Made by a program: the position numbers and the translations under genes
The notes under the pieces: generated by a model
The model's input: only the letters and a program-made list of their open reading frames with translations
What the model was told of the DNA's origin: nothing
Database searches by the model: none
Source: an uncultured Photobacterium sp.
Lineage (GTDB): Bacteria; Pseudomonadota; Gammaproteobacteria; Enterobacterales; Vibrionaceae
Direction: 5' to 3'
NCBI RefSeq assembly: GCF_947502415.1
Contig: NZ_CANMZV010000032.1
Span: 1-33,247 of the forward strand
DNA: 33,247 bases
Part shown: positions 14,020 through 21,762 of the stretch, one piece after another
How positions within the stretch are numbered: the first letter of the stretch is position 1
How the letters are laid out: each line of letters begins with the position of its first letter

Positions 14020-15504
14020 ATGACCTGGTTCCTGATGTGCATTGCGGCACTGGTAGGTGGCTACTTCATCTACGGTGCATTTATCGAGAAGGTGTTTGGC
14101 GTTAACGAAAACCGCAAAACACCAGCCTACACTAAGCAAGACGGCGTTGACTATGTGCCAATGTCAAACAAAAAAGTTTACCTGGTACAGTTACTGAACA
14201 TTGCCGGTGTCGGCCCTATCTTCGGCCCGATCATGGGGGCGTTGTACGGCCCGGCAGCCATGCTGTGGATTGTTCTGGGTTGCATCTTTGCCGGTGCCGT
14301 ACATGATTACTTCTCTGGCATGCTTTCCGTTCGCAACGGCGGTGCTTCGGTTCCAACTATCACTGGCCGCTACCTGGGTAACGGCGCAAAACACTTCATG
14401 AATATTTTCGCTATTATCCTGCTGCTGCTGGTTGGCGTGGTCTTCGTATCGGCTCCTGCGGGAATGATCACTAACCTGGTCAACGAGCAAACTGGCATTG
14501 GTATGCCAATGACAACCATGGTTGTCGTTATCTTCGCCTACTACATCATCGCGACAATCGTACCTGTCGATAAAATCATCGGCCGCTTCTACCCGCTATT
14601 CGGCGCACTGCTTATCTTCATGTCTGTCGGTCTGATCACTGCAATTGCCTTCTCAAGCGAGCACACCCTGCTTGGCGACTACGAGATGAGCCAGATGTTC
14701 ACCAACATGAACCCGAACAACCTGCCACTATGGCCAGCTCTGTTCATCACCATTGCATGTGGAGCAATCTCTGGCTTCCACGCAACCCAGTCGCCGCTAA
14801 TGGCTCGCTGTATGGAGAATGAAAAGAACGGCCGCTTCATATTCTACGGCGCAATGATTGGTGAAGGTGTTATCGCACTGATCTGGTGTGCACTGGCACT
14901 GTCATTCTTCGGTTCAGTTGATGCACTGAAAGAAACAGTAGCTAACGGTGGCCCAGGTAATGTGGTATACAGCTCGTCAATCGGCCTGCTGGGTGTATTC
15001 GGTGGTATCATTGCCTTCCTGGGTGTTGTCATCCTGCCAATCACATCTGGTGATACCGCATTCCGCTCAAGCCGCCTGATCCTGGCTGAGTACTTCAACA
15101 TGGAGCAGAAATCACTGCGTAACCGTCTAATCATGGCACTGCCACTATTCGTTCTCGGCGGCATCCTGACCCAGGTTGACTTTGGTATCATCTGGCGCTA
15201 CTTCGGCTTTGCCAACCAGAGCACAGCAGTAATGATGCTGTGGACGGCATCGGCTTACCTGCTACGCCACAACAAGCTACACTGGGTGACGACTATTCCG
15301 GCTATCTTCATGACGACGGTATGTATTACCTTCATCCTGAACAACAGCCAGCTAGGTTTCGGCCTGCCAATGACAGCGTCAACTATTACCGGTGTATTGG
15401 GTGCCCTAGGCATTGCAGGCTACGTAATCAAACGTTCAAAAGGTAAAGGCGAAACAGATCTGGCCGACGACGACGAAACAAAAGTCGAGCTGGAAACAGC
15501 GTAA
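14020..15504 (+). CDS. CstA-family transporter, probable BtsT-like pyruvate uptake carrier
   Basis: This 494-residue multi-pass inner-membrane protein belongs to the CstA family. E. coli members are BtsT (YjiY, pyruvate/H+ symporter) and CstA (pyruvate and peptide uptake), both about 700 residues. The conserved N-terminal core is present: NIAGVGPIFGPIMGALYGP, AGAVHDYFSGMLSVRNGG and ITSGDTAFRSSRLILAEYF near residue 350. It is about 200 residues shorter than the E. coli proteins; the shorter form ends in an acidic tail (DLADDDETKVELE). It sits next to btsSR and behind BtsR-type boxes, so pyruvate uptake controlled by BtsSR is a strong inference. Whether it should be called BtsT or CstA cannot be settled from this sequence. 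Confidence 0.9.
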   Translation: MTWFLMCIAALVGGYFIYGAFIEKVFGVNENRKTPAYTKQDGVDYVPMSNKKVYLVQLLNIAGVGPIFGPIMGALYGPAAMLWIVLGCIFAGAVHDYFSGMLSVRNGGASVPTITGRYLGNGAKHFMNIFAIILLLLVGVVFVSAPAGMITNLVNEQTGIGMPMTTMVVVIFAYYIIATIVPVDKIIGRFYPLFGALLIFMSVGLITAIAFSSEHTLLGDYEMSQMFTNMNPNNLPLWPALFITIACGAISGFHATQSPLMARCMENEKNGRFIFYGAMIGEGVIALIWCALALSFFGSVDALKETVANGGPGNVVYSSSIGLLGVFGGIIAFLGVVILPITSGDTAFRSSRLILAEYFNMEQKSLRNRLIMALPLFVLGGILTQVDFGIIWRYFGFANQSTAVMMLWTASAYLLRHNKLHWVTTIPAIFMTTVCITFILNNSQLGFGLPMTASTITGVLGALGIAGYVIKRSKGKGETDLADDDETKVELETA

Positions 15505-15529
15505 GCCTCTCCCTTCATATTTTATCAAC

Positions 15530-15558
15530 GAAACCAGCCAATTGGCTGGTTTCTTTTT
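15530..15558 (+). terminator. Terminator of the CstA-family gene
   Basis: A perfect 10-bp stem (GAAACCAGCC 15530-15539, GGCTGGTTTC 15544-15553) with loop AATT is followed by five T (15554-15558), 25 bases after the stop codon. Confidence 0.9.
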
Positions 15559-15561
15559 GTC

Positions 15562-15747
15562 GGCAAAACACTTTCAGCCCATGCCAACTCGCGTCAGGTT
15601 TCTTTTCAGGGAAGCTATTCAAACTTCCAGCTCGGTGGCCGGAGTAACAGAGAGGGGGTACTGGCAGCCCGCGCAGAGTTCCCTGTTAGCAAGCGTTTCT
15701 TTGTCTATGGCAAAGCTGGTCTCAACGACCTGTTTTTACAACCATAA
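15562..15747 (+). pseudogene. Probable remnant of an outer-membrane beta-barrel protein gene
   Basis: The frame beginning GGC at 15562 is open from just after the transporter stop to TAA at 15745-15747 but contains no ATG, GTG or TTG. The conceptual peptide contains a signal-peptidase-like end (LSAHA then NS), SFQGSYSNFQLGG and AEFPVSKRFFVYGKAGLN, which read like beta-strands of a small OmpA-type or OMP_b-brl barrel. At about 60 residues it is far too short for such a barrel, and its 5' end overlaps the transporter terminator. I therefore read it as a decayed fragment. A 79-codon frame overlapping it (15542-15781) lacks such features. The similarity is by eye only. Confidence 0.4.
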
Positions 15748-15772
15748 AAAAAGCCCACCTTTCGGTGGGCTT
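15745..15772 (-). terminator. Terminator of the rpsP-rimM-trmD-rplS operon
   Basis: A 9-bp stem (AAGCCCACC/GGTGGGCTT, 15751-15772) with loop GAAA on the minus strand is followed by a run of seven T on the minus strand (15745-15751). It lies 27 bases after rplS. The plus-strand side (TTCTTCATT) is weaker but may also work. Confidence 0.92.
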
Positions 15773-15798
15773 CTTCATTAAACGTCATACGTTTAAGA

Positions 15799-16152
15799 TT
15801 ACTTGCGAGCAAGCTTCTCTTTGATACGTGCTGCTTTACCAGAACGCTCACGTAGGTAGTACAGTTTGGCACGACGTACTAGACCACGACGCTTAACAGT
15901 AATGCTGTCAACGATTGGAGAGTGAGTTTGGAACGCACGCTCAACGCCTTCACCGTTAGAAATCTTACGAACAGTGAATGCAGAATGTAGACCACGGTTA
16001 CGCTTAGCGATAACCACGCCTTCGAACGCCTGTAGACGCTCACGGTCACCTTCTTTTACTTTAACCTGAACAACAACAGTGTCGCCCGGTGCAAAAGTAG
16101 GTAGGTCTTGTTTTAGTTGCTCTTGCTCAAGAGCCTTGATGATGTTACTCAT
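15799..16152 (-). CDS. rplS: 50S ribosomal protein L19
   Basis: L19 lies at the 30S-50S interface. The 117-residue protein has the family segments MSNIIKALEQEQLKQDLP, FAPGDTVVVQVKVKEGDRERLQAFEGVVIAKRN (read across the first third) and VKRRGLVRRAKLYYLRE, and a basic C-terminus. It is the last gene of the rpsP-rimM-trmD-rplS operon, 34 bases after trmD, and closed by a strong terminator. Confidence 0.98.
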   Translation of the reverse strand: MSNIIKALEQEQLKQDLPTFAPGDTVVVQVKVKEGDRERLQAFEGVVIAKRNRGLHSAFTVRKISNGEGVERAFQTHSPIVDSITVKRRGLVRRAKLYYLRERSGKAARIKEKLARK

Positions 16153-16186
16153 TGGTATACCCTAGAATAAACTGATACTAAATTAA

Positions 16187-16933
16187 TTAATTGCTTGCTC
16201 TATATTCACGGATAAATTCCGCGAGCAAGAATTCCTGATCGTCAGTCAGAGCTAGGTTTTCCAGGAGCTCTGGTCTTCTCAACCAAGTACGGCCCAACGA
16301 TTGTTTCAATCGCCAGCGGCTAATGTCCTTATGATTTCCAGACAACAAGACCTTAGGGACTTCCTGCCCGTCCAACATTTCAGGACGCGTATAATGCGGA
16401 CAATCCAGCAAACCATTCGCAAAAGAATCTTCTTCTGCAGACGCAAAGTCTCCCAGTACACCCGGTACAAACCGGACAACTGCATCAACTAGCGTCATGG
16501 CAGGCAGCTCGCCCCCAGTCAGCACAAAATCCCCGATAGACCATTCTTCGTCTACCTCTTGTTGGATAATGCGCTCATCAACCCCTTCATAACGGCCACA
16601 GATAAGAATCAGATTCTCGTTCTGTGCCAGTTCCTCAACACCCGCTTGATCAAGCTTACGGCCCTGAGGCGAAAGGTAAATGACTTTAGCCTGACCTTCA
16701 ACAGACTGTTTGGCAGCATGAATGGCATCGCGCAAAGGCTGTACCATCATTAGCATGCCAGGTCCGCCACCATAAGGTCGATCATCAACCGTACGGTGTT
16801 TATCGTGTGTAAAATCGCGGGGATTCCACGTTTCTACCGATAAAAGGCCTTTTTTTACCGCCTGGCCTGTCACCCCAAAATTAGTAATGGCGTTAAACAT
16901 GTCAGGAAACAGGCTAATAATGCCTACCTTCAT
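16187..16933 (-). CDS. trmD: tRNA (guanine-37-N1) methyltransferase TrmD
   Basis: TrmD makes m1G37 beside the anticodon, preventing +1 frameshifts; it is a SPOUT (trefoil-knot) enzyme using S-adenosylmethionine. The 248-residue protein shows GIISLFPDMF at its start, RTVDDRPYGGGPGMLMM, the knot segments VIYLSPQGRKLDQ, LICGRYEGVDERI and WSIGDFVLTGGELPAM, and CPHYTRPE. The start ATG at 16933 aligns with E. coli TrmD and has AGGTGA upstream; the open frame extends 31 codons further into rimM but is not needed. Confidence 0.97.
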   Translation of the reverse strand: MKVGIISLFPDMFNAITNFGVTGQAVKKGLLSVETWNPRDFTHDKHRTVDDRPYGGGPGMLMMVQPLRDAIHAAKQSVEGQAKVIYLSPQGRKLDQAGVEELAQNENLILICGRYEGVDERIIQQEVDEEWSIGDFVLTGGELPAMTLVDAVVRFVPGVLGDFASAEEDSFANGLLDCPHYTRPEMLDGQEVPKVLLSGNHKDISRWRLKQSLGRTWLRRPELLENLALTDDQEFLLAEFIREYRASN

Positions 16934-16955
16934 TTGTTCACCTATTACAGGGGGT

Positions 16956-17510
16956 TTAAAATCCAGGATCCCAGTCAACTTCGATCCGCTGAGCAGTGCG
17001 ATCAATCGACTTGATGACCTGCTCATCGAGGAACGGGATTAGTCGTTCCTTCTGTCCAAAAGCATCTTTCAGGTTGGCTTTCACCACCAGAACATCGTTC
17101 GAGCCTGTTTCCAGGATGTCAGTAACTTTACCTAAGTCGTAACCTTCAGTAGTCACTACTGTCATACCGAACAATTCGCGCCAGTAGAATTCTTCATCTG
17201 ACAACGCTGGTAGTTGATCAGCCTGTATTGCGACTTCAGCATTAGTAAACATTTGAGCGTCCTCACGAACGTTCATGCCTTCTAACTTCGCCACCATACC
17301 CTGACCATGGCGTTTCCACGATTCAACGTGGAACTCCTTCCATTCACCCTTAACTTTCACAAGCCAAGGCTGAAAGGAAAAAATGCTTTCAGAGTCTTCT
17401 GTGTAGGAAAAAACTTTGAGCCAACCCTTGATACCGTAGGAGGCACCCAGTTTACCGACAACAATGTAGTCTTGGTTATTTGAACTCATCGTTTCTTTGC
17501 TACCAGACAT
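16956..17510 (-). CDS. rimM: Ribosome maturation factor RimM
   Basis: RimM binds S19 and helps mature the 30S head and 16S rRNA. The 184-residue protein has the RimM N-terminal barrel (IVVGKLGASYGIKGWLKVFS) and a C-terminal PRC-barrel (FYWRELFGMTVV, GYDLGKV, GSNDVLVVKA, ending EVDWDPGF as in E. coli). The start is five bases after the rpsP stop; an internal ATG at codon 8 (17489) is an alternative. Neither has a strong Shine-Dalgarno, which suggests coupling to rpsP translation. Confidence 0.96.
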   Translation of the reverse strand: MSGSKETMSSNNQDYIVVGKLGASYGIKGWLKVFSYTEDSESIFSFQPWLVKVKGEWKEFHVESWKRHGQGMVAKLEGMNVREDAQMFTNAEVAIQADQLPALSDEEFYWRELFGMTVVTTEGYDLGKVTDILETGSNDVLVVKANLKDAFGQKERLIPFLDEQVIKSIDRTAQRIEVDWDPGF

Positions 17511-17515
17511 GCTAA

Positions 17516-17764
17516 TTAAGCCGCTTTAGAAGCGTCTTTGATTAGCTTAGCTGCGCGGTCAGACACAGTTGCGCCTAGACCTACCCAGTGGTTAACACGG
17601 TCAAGGTCTAGACGTAGACGCTCTTCCTGACCCTTAGCTAGCGGGTTGAAGAAACCGATTTTTTCGATGTTACGACCATCGCGTGCAGCGCGAGAATCAG
17701 CAACAACGATTTGATAAAATGGACGCTTCTTAGCGCCGTGACGTGCCAAACGAATGGTTACCAT
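17516..17764 (-). CDS. rpsP: 30S ribosomal protein S16
   Basis: S16 is an early 30S assembly protein. The 82-residue protein matches the family length and has MVTIRLARHGAKKRPFYQIV, SRAARDGRNIEKIGFFNP and RLDLDRVNHWVGLGA. The Shine-Dalgarno AAGAGGA precedes the ATG. It is the first gene of the rpsP-rimM-trmD-rplS group, with its own promoter and a GC-rich leader hairpin. Confidence 0.98.
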   Translation of the reverse strand: MVTIRLARHGAKKRPFYQIVVADSRAARDGRNIEKIGFFNPLAKGQEERLRLDLDRVNHWVGLGATVSDRAAKLIKDASKAA

Positions 17765-17796
17765 ATCGTCCTCTTTGCATTACTGTAAATTAAATC

Positions 17797-17821
17797 GGCC
17801 CCGCTTGAAGCAAACGGGGCC
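17797..17821 (-). other. GC-rich leader hairpin upstream of rpsP (possible attenuator)
   Basis: The stem GGCCCCG/CGGGGCC (17797-17803, 17815-17821) can be prolonged by TTG/CAA pairs around a short loop. On the minus strand it is followed by GATTTAATTT. It lies 33-57 bases before the rpsP start and downstream of the rpsP promoter at 17843-17870, so it is in the rpsP 5' untranslated region. It could attenuate the operon, end ffh transcripts, or protect the mRNA. Confidence 0.6.
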
Positions 17822-17842
17822 CGTGCCAAATTAAGCTCGGGA

Positions 17843-17870
17843 ATTTTACTCCTAAAACCGACGAATGCAA
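17843..17870 (-). promoter_or_regulatory. rpsP operon promoter
   Basis: On the minus strand there is a -35 TTGCAT (17865-17870), a 16-bp spacer and a -10 TAAAAT (17843-17848), followed by a GC-rich discriminator (TCCCGAGC). The short spacer and GC-rich start region are typical of growth-rate-controlled ribosomal promoters. Confidence 0.65.
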
Positions 17871-17933
17871 CCGCTTTAGCTAATTTTTCACCAGTAAAGG
17901 AAAAATAACTCCCGACACTCAACTAATTATTGC

Positions 17934-19301
17934 CTAGCGGCCTGGAAACATACCGCCGCCTGGCATCATGCCTTTCATGTTGCGCATCATGTTCTTCATG
18001 CCACCCTTCTGCATCTTCTTCATCATCTTCTGCATCTGGGTAAATTGCTTAAGCAGGCGGTTAACGTCTTGCACCTGAGTACCGGAACCCATTGCGATAC
18101 GCTTCTTGCGCGATCCCTTGATGATTTCAGGACGCTCACGCTCTCCCGGCGTCATCGAGTTAATGATAGCTTCCATCTGAACAAACATCTTGTCGTCAAC
18201 CTGGTCTTTGACGTTATCTGGCAGCTGAGACATGCCCGGTAGCTTGTCCATCATGCCCATCATGCCGCCCATATTTTTCATCTGCTGAAGCTGGCCACGG
18301 AAGTCTTCCAGATCGAAGCCCTTCTTCTCTTTGAATTTCTTGGCTAGTTTCTCGGCTTTTTCCTTGTCAACGTTACGCTCAAGATCTTCGATCAGAGACA
18401 GTACATCACCCATGCCAAGAATACGGGAAGCAACACGATCCGGGTGGAACGGCTCCAGCGCGTCTGTCTTCTCACCGACACCCAGGAATTTGATTGGCTT
18501 ACCGGTAATATGACGAACCGACAGCGCAGCACCACCACGGGCATCACCGTCTACCTTAGTCAGAATCACACCGGTCAGCGCCAGCGCCTCATCAAAGGCC
18601 TTAGCCGTATTCGCGGCATCCTGACCCGTCATGGCATCAACCACGAACAGGGTTTCAACCGGATCGATTGCTTTATGGACGTCTTTAATTTCGTCCATCA
18701 TTTCGCTGTCGACATGCAAACGACCCGCGGTATCGACAATAACCACATCGTAGAACTTCAGCTTACCGTGATCCAAAGCCGCCTTGGCAATATCCACAGG
18801 CTTCTGGTCTGCCGATGAAGGGAAGAAATCAATACCAATATCACCAGCCAAAGTTTCAAGCTGTTTAATCGCCGCCGGACGATAAACGTCGGCAGACACC
18901 ACCAGCACTTTCTTCTTCTGGCGTTCTTTTAGCAGTTTACCCAGTTTACCCACACTGGTGGTTTTACCGGCACCCTGTAGACCTGCCATCAGGATCACTG
19001 CTGGCGGCTGGCTGGCAAGGTTTAAGTCTTCGTTCGACTCACCCATCACCACTTCAAGCTCAGCCTGAACAATCTTGATAAATTCCTGGCCCGGCGTCAG
19101 GCTTTTCGATACTTCGGTACCGACTGCGCGCTCTTTAACACGCTTAACAAAATCGCGGACAACAGGAAGCGCAACATCCGCCTCGAGTAACGCCATACGT
19201 ACTTCACGCAGCGTATCTTTGATGTTGTCGTCCGTCAGGCGACCACGGCCGCTGACATTCTTAAGCGTTCGCGATAAACGCTCCGTTAAATTTTCGAACA
19301 T
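17934..19301 (-). CDS. ffh: Signal recognition particle GTPase Ffh
   Basis: Ffh binds 4.5S RNA and the signal sequences of nascent inner-membrane proteins and delivers them to FtsY. The 455-residue protein has an N-domain (1-90), a G-domain with GLQGAGKTTSVGKL (P-loop), VSADVYRPAAI, DTAGRLH and TKVDGDARGG, and a methionine-rich M-domain (about 300-455) with the RNA-binding GSGTQVQDVNRLLKQF. It ends in a Met/Gly-rich tail (MRNMKGMMPGGGMFPGR). It lies immediately upstream of rpsP, the E. coli order, and is divergent from ypjD. Confidence 0.98.
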   Translation of the reverse strand: MFENLTERLSRTLKNVSGRGRLTDDNIKDTLREVRMALLEADVALPVVRDFVKRVKERAVGTEVSKSLTPGQEFIKIVQAELEVVMGESNEDLNLASQPPAVILMAGLQGAGKTTSVGKLGKLLKERQKKKVLVVSADVYRPAAIKQLETLAGDIGIDFFPSSADQKPVDIAKAALDHGKLKFYDVVIVDTAGRLHVDSEMMDEIKDVHKAIDPVETLFVVDAMTGQDAANTAKAFDEALALTGVILTKVDGDARGGAALSVRHITGKPIKFLGVGEKTDALEPFHPDRVASRILGMGDVLSLIEDLERNVDKEKAEKLAKKFKEKKGFDLEDFRGQLQQMKNMGGMMGMMDKLPGMSQLPDNVKDQVDDKMFVQMEAIINSMTPGERERPEIIKGSRKKRIAMGSGTQVQDVNRLLKQFTQMQKMMKKMQKGGMKNMMRNMKGMMPGGGMFPGR

Positions 19302-19449
19302 GTGCTACTCGCTCGTTACGCAACTAAATCTGTATGATCCGGCTAGTATACCGCATTACTTACCTTGCTTTCATGCTATCGCTATCACTTTGATACCGAG
19401 TCCTATTAATGAACTAAGTCACCTATCGACGACTCAGTTAACCATTACA

Positions 19450-19479
19450 TTGGCGGCATGACATTGAGCAAGGTATAAT
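19450..19479 (+). promoter_or_regulatory. Probable ypjD promoter
   Basis: A perfect -10 TATAAT (19474-19479) is preceded by TTGGCG (19450-19455) at an 18-bp spacing. It lies about 40 bases before the ypjD start, in the 216-base gap divergent from ffh. Confidence 0.6.
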
Positions 19480-19517
19480 TGCGAACCCTAACCATCTTAA
19501 ATAGTTAAGTTTACTAT

Positions 19518-20315
19518 ATGGATATGTTGATAGCCTTAATGGCTGCTTGCTTATATTTTCTTGCTCTCGGACTGGTCGTGCCAGGTCTGACTAACAGCAA
19601 TGGTATTAAAACCAAGCCTGTTTTCTTTTGTGCGCTGGCAGCAATTACCTTGCATATCCTGCTATTAAAAGATTCTATTTTTGTCGGCCCGGGCCAAAAC
19701 CTCAGCATTATGAATGTTGCCTCGTTGATGAGCCTAATTATCGCCTCGATCACAACTCTGGCAATACTCAAAATGCGAGTCTGGTTCCTGCTGCCGGTTG
19801 TATACAGCTTCGCGGCGATAAACCTATCCGCAGCGACCTTACTACCCGGCGCCTTCATTACCCACCTTGAGTCGCACCCGCAAGTGCTGCTGCATATTTC
19901 CCTGGCCCTGTTTTCTTATTCGACCCTGATGATTGCCACCCTGTATGCCATTCAACTGGCCTGGCTGGATCATAAGCTAAAAAGTAAGAAGAGCCTGATG
20001 ATTAATCCCAATATCCCTCCATTAATGATGGTCGAAAGACAGCTTTTCAAGATCATTTTGGTAGGAAATTCACTGCTGACTGTGACTCTGATCACCGGCT
20101 TCATCTTTATCCAGGATATGTTGGCCCAGGGAAAACTTCACAAAGCCGTCCTGTCTCTTCTCGCTTGGTGTGTCTACAGTGTCCTGCTATGGGGGCATTA
20201 TCAAAAAGGCTGGCGTGGCCGCCGGGTGGTCTGGTTCAGCCTGGTCGGAGCATTCCTACTCACTCTGGCTTACTTCGGTAGTCGCTTTGTGAAAGAGATC
20301 ATTATCGGCGCATAA
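19518..20315 (+). CDS. ypjD: YpjD, CcsA-like inner-membrane protein
   Basis: This 265-residue protein is a predicted eight-segment membrane protein of the cytochrome c assembly/CcsA-like family (Pfam CytC_asm type), called YpjD in E. coli, where it lies in the same place beside ffh and the corB-like gene. Conserved features include ITHLESHPQVLLHISLALFSY, with histidines that in the family could bind haem, and a C-terminal LLAWCVYSVLLWGHYQKGWRGRRV. Its exact role is not established. The start ATG at 19518 lacks a clear Shine-Dalgarno; ATG at 19524 is an alternative. The terminator stem runs into its stop codon. Confidence 0.88.
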   Translation: MDMLIALMAACLYFLALGLVVPGLTNSNGIKTKPVFFCALAAITLHILLLKDSIFVGPGQNLSIMNVASLMSLIIASITTLAILKMRVWFLLPVVYSFAAINLSAATLLPGAFITHLESHPQVLLHISLALFSYSTLMIATLYAIQLAWLDHKLKSKKSLMINPNIPPLMMVERQLFKIILVGNSLLTVTLITGFIFIQDMLAQGKLHKAVLSLLAWCVYSVLLWGHYQKGWRGRRVVWFSLVGAFLLTLAYFGSRFVKEIIIGA

Positions 20316-20330
20316 AATTATGCGCCTTTT
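20307..20330 (+). terminator. ypjD terminator overlapping its stop codon
   Basis: GGCGCAT (20307-20313) pairs with ATGCGCC (20320-20326), with further A-T pairing in the loop, and is followed by TTTT (20327-20330). The 5' arm contains the last ypjD codons and its TAA, so termination and the end of translation coincide. Confidence 0.75.
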
Positions 20331-20345
20331 ATTGAAAAGATAACA

Positions 20346-20374
20346 TTGACACCTACCCGCTCTGGGTACACATT
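20346..20374 (+). promoter_or_regulatory. Candidate corB-like promoter
   Basis: A perfect -35 TTGACA (20346-20351) lies between the ypjD terminator and the next gene. At 17-bp spacing the -10 is poor (CACATT). The start of a separate transcript here is likely from context, but the -10 is uncertain. Confidence 0.4.
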
Positions 20375-20406
20375 ACTTGTAACAGAAACGTTAAGGAAAG
20401 AGCTTT

Positions 20407-21684
20407 TTGGACGATATCTCCACGGGAGTGTTATTCTCCCTCCTGATATTACTACTCGTCATTTCCGGGTATTTCTCCGGTTCTGAAACGGGCATGATGG
20501 CACTCAATCGCTATAAGCTAAGACATCTTGCTAACCAGGGCCACCGCGGGGCTAAGCGTGTCGAAAAGCTGCTGTCCCGCCCCGACCGCTTGATCGGCCT
20601 AATCCTGATCGGTAACAACCTCGTCAATATCCTGGCCTCAGCTATTGCAACAATTCTGGGGATGCGCCTTTATGGCGACATGGGTGTTGCCATTGCCACA
20701 GGCGCCCTGACCCTGGTCGTACTGGTGTTCGCCGAAGTCACACCGAAAACCCTGGCCGCCCTCTACCCGGAAAAGGTCTCCTATACCAGTAGTATCCTGT
20801 TACAGCTGCTCATGCGGATTTTGTATCCGCTGGTTTGGCTGGTCAACGGTATCACCAACAGCTTCCTAATCCTACTGGGGCTCAAAGTCGATAACATGAA
20901 CGATTCCAAGCTGAGCTCTGACGAACTGCGTACTGTCGTGAACGAAGCCGGAGGCCTGATCCCGCGCCGCCACCAGGATATGCTGCTGTCGATCCTCGAT
21001 CTGGAAAACGTCACAGTTGAGGATTTAATGGTACCGCGTAGTGATATTGCTGCCATCAACATCAATGACGATTGGAAATCCATTGTTCGCCAGCTCAGCC
21101 ACTCGGCTCATGGCCGAATCGTACTCTTTCGCGACAGCATCGATGAAGTAGTGGGCATGCTGCGGGTACGGGAAGCGTATCGCCTAATGATGGACAAAAA
21201 TGAATTCAGCAAGGAAAACCTATTGCGTGCAGCCGATGAAGTATACTTCATCCCAGAAGGTACACCGCTCAATATCCAGCTGCTCAAATTCCAGCGCAAT
21301 AAAGAGCGTATCGGCCTGATTGTTGATGAATACGGTGATATCCAGGGCCTGATCACCCTGGAAGATATTCTGGAAGAGATTGTCGGTGAATTTACCACCT
21401 CAATGGCCCCGACCCTGGCTGAAGAAATCACTCCACAGGATGACGGCAGCCTGATGATTGAGGGCAGTGCCAATATCCGCGACCTGAACAAAAGCCTGAA
21501 CTGGGATCTGCCTACTGATGGTCCTCGCACCCTGAACGGCCTGATCCTGGAACACCTGGAAGATATCCCGGACAGCCAGCTCAGTATCGAGGTAAGCGGC
21601 CACCAGATGGAAATTATCGAGGTCTCCGAGAACATGATCAAGCTGGTCAAAGTCCTGCCGAACCAACTGCAGAAGACAGGCTAA
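20407..21684 (+). CDS. CorB/YfjD-like membrane protein with CBS and CorC_HlyC domains
   Basis: This 425-residue protein belongs to the CNNM/CorB (DUF21) family linked to magnesium and cobalt transport. It has an N-terminal DUF21 membrane domain (about 1-180; SGYFSGSETGMMALNRYKL, LIGNNLVNILASA, VFAEVTPKTLAALYPEKV), a CBS pair (about 195-330; TVEDLMVPRSDIAAI, IDEYGDIQGLITLEDILEEIVG, read as VDEYGDIQG) and a C-terminal CorC_HlyC domain. It starts at TTG (20407) after a strong AAGGAAAG; the encoded MDDISTG start fits the family. E. coli YfjD lies at the same place. Converges with luxS. Confidence 0.93.
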   Translation: MDDISTGVLFSLLILLLVISGYFSGSETGMMALNRYKLRHLANQGHRGAKRVEKLLSRPDRLIGLILIGNNLVNILASAIATILGMRLYGDMGVAIATGALTLVVLVFAEVTPKTLAALYPEKVSYTSSILLQLLMRILYPLVWLVNGITNSFLILLGLKVDNMNDSKLSSDELRTVVNEAGGLIPRRHQDMLLSILDLENVTVEDLMVPRSDIAAININDDWKSIVRQLSHSAHGRIVLFRDSIDEVVGMLRVREAYRLMMDKNEFSKENLLRAADEVYFIPEGTPLNIQLLKFQRNKERIGLIVDEYGDIQGLITLEDILEEIVGEFTTSMAPTLAEEITPQDDGSLMIEGSANIRDLNKSLNWDLPTDGPRTLNGLILEHLEDIPDSQLSIEVSGHQMEIIEVSENMIKLVKVLPNQLQKTG

Positions 21685-21717
21685 TACCAGCAAAAAACAT
21701 ATGTAGCCCACAAACGC

Positions 21718-21742
21718 AAAAGCCGGCATGATGCCGGCTTTT
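21718..21742. terminator. Bidirectional terminator between corB-like gene and luxS
   Basis: AGCCGGC (21721-21727) pairs with GCCGGCT (21733-21739) around ATGAT, and the arms are near-palindromic. The plus side ends in TTTTTA and the minus side in TTTTGCG, so it can serve both convergent genes. Confidence 0.88.
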
Positions 21743-21762
21743 TAATATATGCGTACTGTATC

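Noticed and set aside
15542..15781. 79-codon ORF between the transporter gene and rplS
   Set aside because: It overlaps two terminators and has no protein-like features. The neighbouring frame with barrel-like segments is a better reading, though as a pseudogene.
19075..19461. 128-codon plus-strand ORF at the 5' end of ffh
   Set aside because: It is antisense to the ffh N-domain and low in recognisable features.
21108..21650. 180-codon minus-strand ORF opposite the corB-like gene
   Set aside because: It is Ser/Arg/Ile-rich, a typical shadow of a highly expressed gene on the other strand, with no motif.
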